DNA of 25,836 bases from JBDHRG01 sp039807445 (GTDB lineage Bacteria > Pseudomonadota > Gammaproteobacteria > Competibacterales > Competibacteraceae), in assembly GCA_039807445.1 (NCBI GenBank), contig JBDHRG010000033.1:1-25836 (forward strand). The letters are read 5' to 3'. Both the position numbers and the translations under genes were made by a program. Below are positions 22,898 to 25,836 of the stretch, in pieces (the stretch's first letter is position 1; every line of letters begins with the position of its first letter). Under the pieces are notes generated by a model. That model saw only the letters and a program-made list of their open reading frames with translations. It was not told the origin of the DNA and made no database searches.

Positions 22898-23728
22898 TTA
22901 CCGACCGCGCGGCGAAGTGCCAGCCTGGCGCGCGTGCGCAACAAGTCGCTCGAGGGCTTGCTGCAAGGCGCGGGCACCGCCGGCAGGCGACGGCGCACGG
23001 GACGCACCGGCAGTCGGCGGTGCGACGCACGCCAGGCTGCGGCGCAGCCCGGCGAGCGGCGACCGATGCGCGGGTGCGGCGGTGAGCGGCGCAGCCGGAC
23101 CGGTGCGCGCTTCGGCGAGCGCGCGCCGCAGCCGGCCGGGGCCGGTGGGGGCGAGCGCGAAGCGCGGGACGGAGGGGGAGGCGTCGGCGAGCAGCGCGCG
23201 TAGCGCGTCGAGCTCGCGGAAGCCGTGGCGGCGGCTCGACGGCGTGCGCTCGATGCGCGGGCGCTCGGGCTCGAGCCAGTAGCTGGCCGGGCGGGTCTTC
23301 AGCACCAGCTCGGGCACCGGGCGGCGCAGTTTCTGTTCGAGCTGGCGGTGCACCGCCCTCAGCGTGAAGCGCAGCCGCGAGGCCCAGACCGGCGAGTCGA
23401 CCAGCACCACCCAGCCCGCGGGGTCCAGCCGCGCGATGCGCGCGTGCAGCGGCAGCGGCTGGCGCAGGCAGGCGGCGAAGGCCCGGTTGACCGCGGCGAG
23501 TTCGATACCGGTGTCGAGCAGCGCCCGCAGTTCGCCGCCGGCGCGCTCGAGCCGCTCGGCGAACCGCGGCAACGCGCGCCGGGGTTTGCGGCTGCGGGGC
23601 AGGGGCCGTTCGGCCTCGGGCAGCGGCGGCGGAAGCGCGCGCCGCGGGCGTCCGGCGAGGCCGGATGCTGCGATCAGCGCCTTCAGCGCGGCGGCGCGGC
23701 GGTGGGCTTCAACCGGGTCGAGGCTCAC
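22898..23728 (-). CDS. DciA-like (DUF721) protein with a long C-terminal extension
   Basis: A 276-residue protein starting at a GTG (23726-23728) with GAGGG upstream; the open frame continues into nadA, but that part is in the wrong frame for NadA and is ignored. Residues of about 62-148 match DUF721/DciA: GGELRALLDTGIELAAVNRA, AGWVVLVDSPVWASRLRF and VHRQLEQKLRRPVPELVLKT. DciA loads the replicative helicase DnaB in bacteria lacking DnaC. The first 60 residues are basic and Pro-rich. The last 120 or so are Arg/Ala/Pro-rich with no pattern I recognise, making it longer than a typical DciA. It lies 11 bases after nadA. The assignment rests on one domain, and function as helicase loader is inferred. 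Confidence 0.65.
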   Translation of the reverse strand: MSLDPVEAHRRAAALKALIAASGLAGRPRRALPPPLPEAERPLPRSRKPRRALPRFAERLERAGGELRALLDTGIELAAVNRAFAACLRQPLPLHARIARLDPAGWVVLVDSPVWASRLRFTLRAVHRQLEQKLRRPVPELVLKTRPASYWLEPERPRIERTPSSRRHGFRELDALRALLADASPSVPRFALAPTGPGRLRRALAEARTGPAAPLTAAPAHRSPLAGLRRSLACVAPPTAGASRAPSPAGGARALQQALERLVAHARQAGTSPRGR

Positions 23729-23739
23729 GGCTTGCGCCC

Positions 23740-24825
23740 TCAGGCGTCGTTGTTGCCGAGCACGGTGGCCTTGCGGCGGCGGGCGAAGTCGAGCAGGCGC
23801 GTGATCGGCCGGACCGCGCGGCTGCGGATGGCCGGGTCGACGTGGATCTCGTTGCCGCCGAGTTCGAGCACGCGTGCCAGCGAGCGCAAGCCGTTCATCG
23901 CCATCCACGGGCAGTGCGCACACGAGACGCAGCTCGCGCCCTTGCCGCCGGTAGGGGCTTCGAGGAAGTTCTTGTCCGGGCAGGCTTCCTTCATCTTGTG
24001 GAAGATGCCGTTGTCGGTGGCGACGATGAAGGTGCGCGCCGGCAGGCTCTTCGCGGCCTGGATGATGCCGGTGGTCGAGCCGACGTAATCGGCCAGCGCG
24101 ATCACGTCGGCCGGCGATTCGGGGTGCACCAGCACCAGGGCGTCGGGGTGCTCGGCCTTGAGCAGCCGCAGCCCGTCGGCCTTGAAGGCTTCGTGCACCA
24201 CGCAGGCGCCGTCCCACAACAGGATGTCGGCGCCGGTTTCCTGCTGCACCCAGGCGCCGAGGTGCCTGTCCGGAGCCCACAGGATCTTCCTGCCCTGCGC
24301 ATGCAGATGGCGGACCAGATCGAGCGCGATGCCCGAGGTCGCCATCCAGTCGGCGCGCGCCTTCACCGCGGCGCTGGTGTTGGCGTAAACCACGACTTCG
24401 CGCTCGGGGTGCGCGTCGCAGAACGCGGCGAACTCATCGGGCGGGCAGCCGAGGTCGAGCGAGCATTCGGCTTCGAGCGTCGGCATCAGCACGCGCTTCT
24501 CGGGGTTCAGGATCTTCGCGGTCTCGCCCATGAAGCGCACGCCGGCGACCACCAGCGTCGACGACTTGCACTCGGTGCCGAAGCGCGCCATGTCGAGCGA
24601 GTCCGAGACGTAGCCGCCGGTGGCGTCGGCCAGCTCCTGCAGCTCGGGCGAGGTGTAGTAGTGCGCGACCAGTGTGGCGTCCTGCTCGACCAAGAGGCGT
24701 TCGATGCGTTCGACCAGCGCCGCCTTCTCGTCGCGATCGAGCTGCTCGACGACGGTGTCCGGCACCTGCTCGGGCGTCAGGCGGTGATCCCGGCGGCTGA
24801 CGATCGCTTCACTGACTGCGTTCAT
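23740..24825 (-). CDS. nadA: Quinolinate synthase NadA
   Basis: A 361-residue [4Fe-4S] enzyme that condenses iminoaspartate with dihydroxyacetone phosphate to quinolinate in NAD synthesis. Visible family motifs are VAHYYTSPELQELADATGG, VVAGVRFMGETAKILNPEKR, ECSLDLGCP, APDRHLGAWVQQ, LVHPESPADVIALADYVGST, and the cysteine-rich CVSCAHCPWMAMNGL near the end. Cluster ligands in this family come from three widely spaced cysteines, and candidates are present. A GGAG lies about ten bases before the ATG. It is 32 bases after nrtR on the same strand, so the two are probably one transcript and NadA is a natural target of that regulator. nadB and nadC are not in the window. Confidence 0.97.
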   Translation of the reverse strand: MNAVSEAIVSRRDHRLTPEQVPDTVVEQLDRDEKAALVERIERLLVEQDATLVAHYYTSPELQELADATGGYVSDSLDMARFGTECKSSTLVVAGVRFMGETAKILNPEKRVLMPTLEAECSLDLGCPPDEFAAFCDAHPEREVVVYANTSAAVKARADWMATSGIALDLVRHLHAQGRKILWAPDRHLGAWVQQETGADILLWDGACVVHEAFKADGLRLLKAEHPDALVLVHPESPADVIALADYVGSTTGIIQAAKSLPARTFIVATDNGIFHKMKEACPDKNFLEAPTGGKGASCVSCAHCPWMAMNGLRSLARVLELGGNEIHVDPAIRSRAVRPITRLLDFARRRKATVLGNNDA

Positions 24826-24857
24826 CTCTCAACTCCAACGGCTGCGGAACGGCCACG

Positions 24858-25499
24858 TCACCTGATGAATTCGACCTTGCCGGGTGCGCGCACCCGGTAC
24901 AGCCGCGCCGGTCGATGGTGGCCCTGGCGGGACACTTCGCCGGTCTGTTCGATGCACGCAAGCGAGAGCACGCGCTTGCGGAAATTGCGTTTGTCGAGCG
25001 GGGCGCCGAGGATCGTCTCGTACACCGCCTGCAGCTCGGAGAGCGTGAAGTGCTCGGGCATGAACTGCAGCGCGATCGTCGAATACTCGAGCTTGGCGGC
25101 CAGCCGCTGGTGCGCGAGCCGCACCACGTCGGCGTGGTCGAGCTCGAGCGCGGGCAGCGCGTCGATCGGGAGCCAGGCGAAGCCGTCGGCCGGCAGTGCC
25201 AGACCCAGCCGGCCGGCGGGTACCAGCGCGTAATACGTCACCGCGATCACGCGCCGCTCGGGGTCGCGGTCGGGCCGCCCGAAGGTGTAGAGCTGCTCCA
25301 GGTACAGCCCGCGCACGCCGGTCTGCGCCTCCAGGTGGCGCCGCGCCGAAGTGTCGAGGTCTTCGTCGAGTTCGGCGTGCCCGCCCGGCAGCGCCCACGC
25401 CGCCCCGGCAGCGCAGCGCACGAGCAACACTTCGAGGCGCTCGTTGCGGATGCTGAACAGGACCACGGCGGTCGTGACCGGGAGCAGGGGGGGCAGCAT
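24858..25499 (-). CDS. nrtR: NrtR-type Nudix transcription regulator of NAD synthesis
   Basis: A 213-residue protein with an N-terminal Nudix domain and a C-terminal winged helix, the NrtR layout. The Nudix box begins correctly at G40 (GHAELDE, with E46) but its catalytic core is altered. The consensus REUxEE reads R54-H55-L-E-A58-Q59, so three key Glu positions are His, Ala and Gln. Hydrolase activity is therefore unlikely, and sensing of ADP-ribose-like ligands without cleavage is expected. The winged helix is at about 145-208 (HFTLSELQAVYETILGAPLD, NFRKRVL, ARLYRV). It is followed by nadA, and a 21-bp near-palindrome lies 49 bp upstream of its start. An ordinary Nudix hydrolase is the alternative but fits the sequence less well. 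Confidence 0.85.
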   Translation of the reverse strand: MLPPLLPVTTAVVLFSIRNERLEVLLVRCAAGAAWALPGGHAELDEDLDTSARRHLEAQTGVRGLYLEQLYTFGRPDRDPERRVIAVTYYALVPAGRLGLALPADGFAWLPIDALPALELDHADVVRLAHQRLAAKLEYSTIALQFMPEHFTLSELQAVYETILGAPLDKRNFRKRVLSLACIEQTGEVSRQGHHRPARLYRVRAPGKVEFIR

Positions 25500-25527
25500 G
25501 GGCGGGTGCAGGTGGCGTGTGGACTTG

Positions 25528-25542
25528 GTGTAAAAAGTACAC
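25528..25542. promoter_or_regulatory. Palindrome GTGTA-N5-TACAC upstream of nrtR
   Basis: Five-base arms pair perfectly around AAAAG. It lies between nrtR and the divergent hydrolase gene and may be an operator or part of a promoter. Confidence 0.45.
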
Positions 25543-25547
25543 GTATG

Positions 25548-25568
25548 TTAGTGTTTATCTGACACTTA
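25548..25568. promoter_or_regulatory. Candidate NrtR operator
   Basis: TTAGTGT, seven bases, ACACTTA: a 21-bp palindrome with six of seven arm positions paired. Size and TAGTGT/ACACT arms resemble what I recall of NrtR sites. Its last base is the A of the hydrolase ATG. Confidence 0.55.
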
Positions 25569-25836
25569 TGTCAAGTAGCCCGAATGACACGATCCGGCAG
25601 GCCGAGGACCAGGCCGTGGTGCTGGTGCACGGCTTGTACATGCGCCCGTGGACGATGGCCTTGCTCGCGGCGCGGCTGCGCGCGCGCGGCTGGCGCGTGG
25701 CGTGCTTCGGCTACGCCAGCGTCGCCGGCGGGTTCGACGCCCATGCCGCGCGGCTCGCCGCCTTCGCCCGCGGGCTCGGCGCGGCGCGCGTGCACTGCGT
25801 CGGCCACAGCCTCGGTGGGCTGGTGCTGCGTGCGGC
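25568..25836 (+). CDS. Alpha/beta hydrolase, N-terminal part (runs off right edge)
   Basis: An open frame from the ATG at 25568 to the window edge gives 89 residues. Visible are the first core strand and oxyanion region (AVVLVHGLYMRPWTM), the second strand (GWRVACFGYAS) and the nucleophile elbow CVGHSLGGLVLRA with the catalytic Ser. This resembles lipase or esterase-like alpha/beta hydrolases; the Asp and His lie outside the window and the substrate cannot be told. No in-frame start exists nearby upstream, and no clear ribosome-binding site precedes the ATG, which touches the candidate NrtR operator. It may be leaderless or weakly translated. Divergent from nrtR. Confidence 0.8.
   Translation, partial: MSSSPNDTIRQAEDQAVVLVHGLYMRPWTMALLAARLRARGWRVACFGYASVAGGFDAHAARLAAFARGLGAARVHCVGHSLGGLVLRA

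Overview
The window is GC-rich chromosomal DNA. Gene content and promoter types suggest a motile betaproteobacterium, perhaps near Rhodocyclales or Burkholderiales; this is inferred from gene style only, since no rRNA or marker gene is present. I saw no tRNA, rRNA, insertion sequence, prophage or CRISPR array.

Region by region. (1) Positions 1-3252, minus strand: a compact operon of a GltS-type sodium/glutamate symporter, a TAXI-family solute-binding lipoprotein and the start of a membrane sensor protein that runs off the left edge. (2) 3511-4680, plus strand: a membrane-anchored diguanylate cyclase with an intact GGEEF active site and an RxxD inhibitory site. (3) 4935-7970, plus strand: three overlapping, probably co-translated genes of unknown function. 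They encode an 801-residue cysteine-rich protein with a duplicated N-terminal domain, a small DUF1360-like membrane protein and a small protein beginning MGCCGQ. This is the least explained part of the window. (4) 8079-9546, minus strand: flgM, flgN and a PilZ gene, driven by a textbook sigma-28 promoter and ended by a hairpin terminator. (5) 9736-22083: flgA on the minus strand, then flgBCDEFGH, flgI, a SPOR-domain gene, flgJ, flgK and flgL on the plus strand. (6) 22156-25499, minus strand: a ProQ/FinO RNA chaperone, a DciA-like (DUF721) protein, quinolinate synthase NadA and an NrtR-type Nudix regulator. (7) 25568 to the right edge, plus strand: the start of an alpha/beta hydrolase.

Regulation of the flagellar block can largely be read from the sequence. 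Back-to-back sigma-54 (-24/-12) elements lie between flgA and flgB. flgBCDEFGH ends in a hairpin with an eight-T tract. flgI begins a new unit under another sigma-54 element, which sits inside a perfect inverted repeat. flgM has an exact sigma-28 promoter, and a second sigma-28-like element is embedded in the last codons of flgJ, just ahead of flgKL. This fits an RpoN then FliA hierarchy, in which FlgM holds FliA until the hook-basal body is complete. It also fits FlgN as the FlgK/FlgL chaperone being co-expressed with FlgM.

Four gaps inside the flagellar block carry heptanucleotide tandem arrays (GGGGAAT / GAATGAG / GGTGAGG types), three of them arranged as facing, hairpin-capable arms. At the right end, NrtR, nadA and two palindromes in the nrtR-hydrolase gap suggest local control of NAD synthesis.
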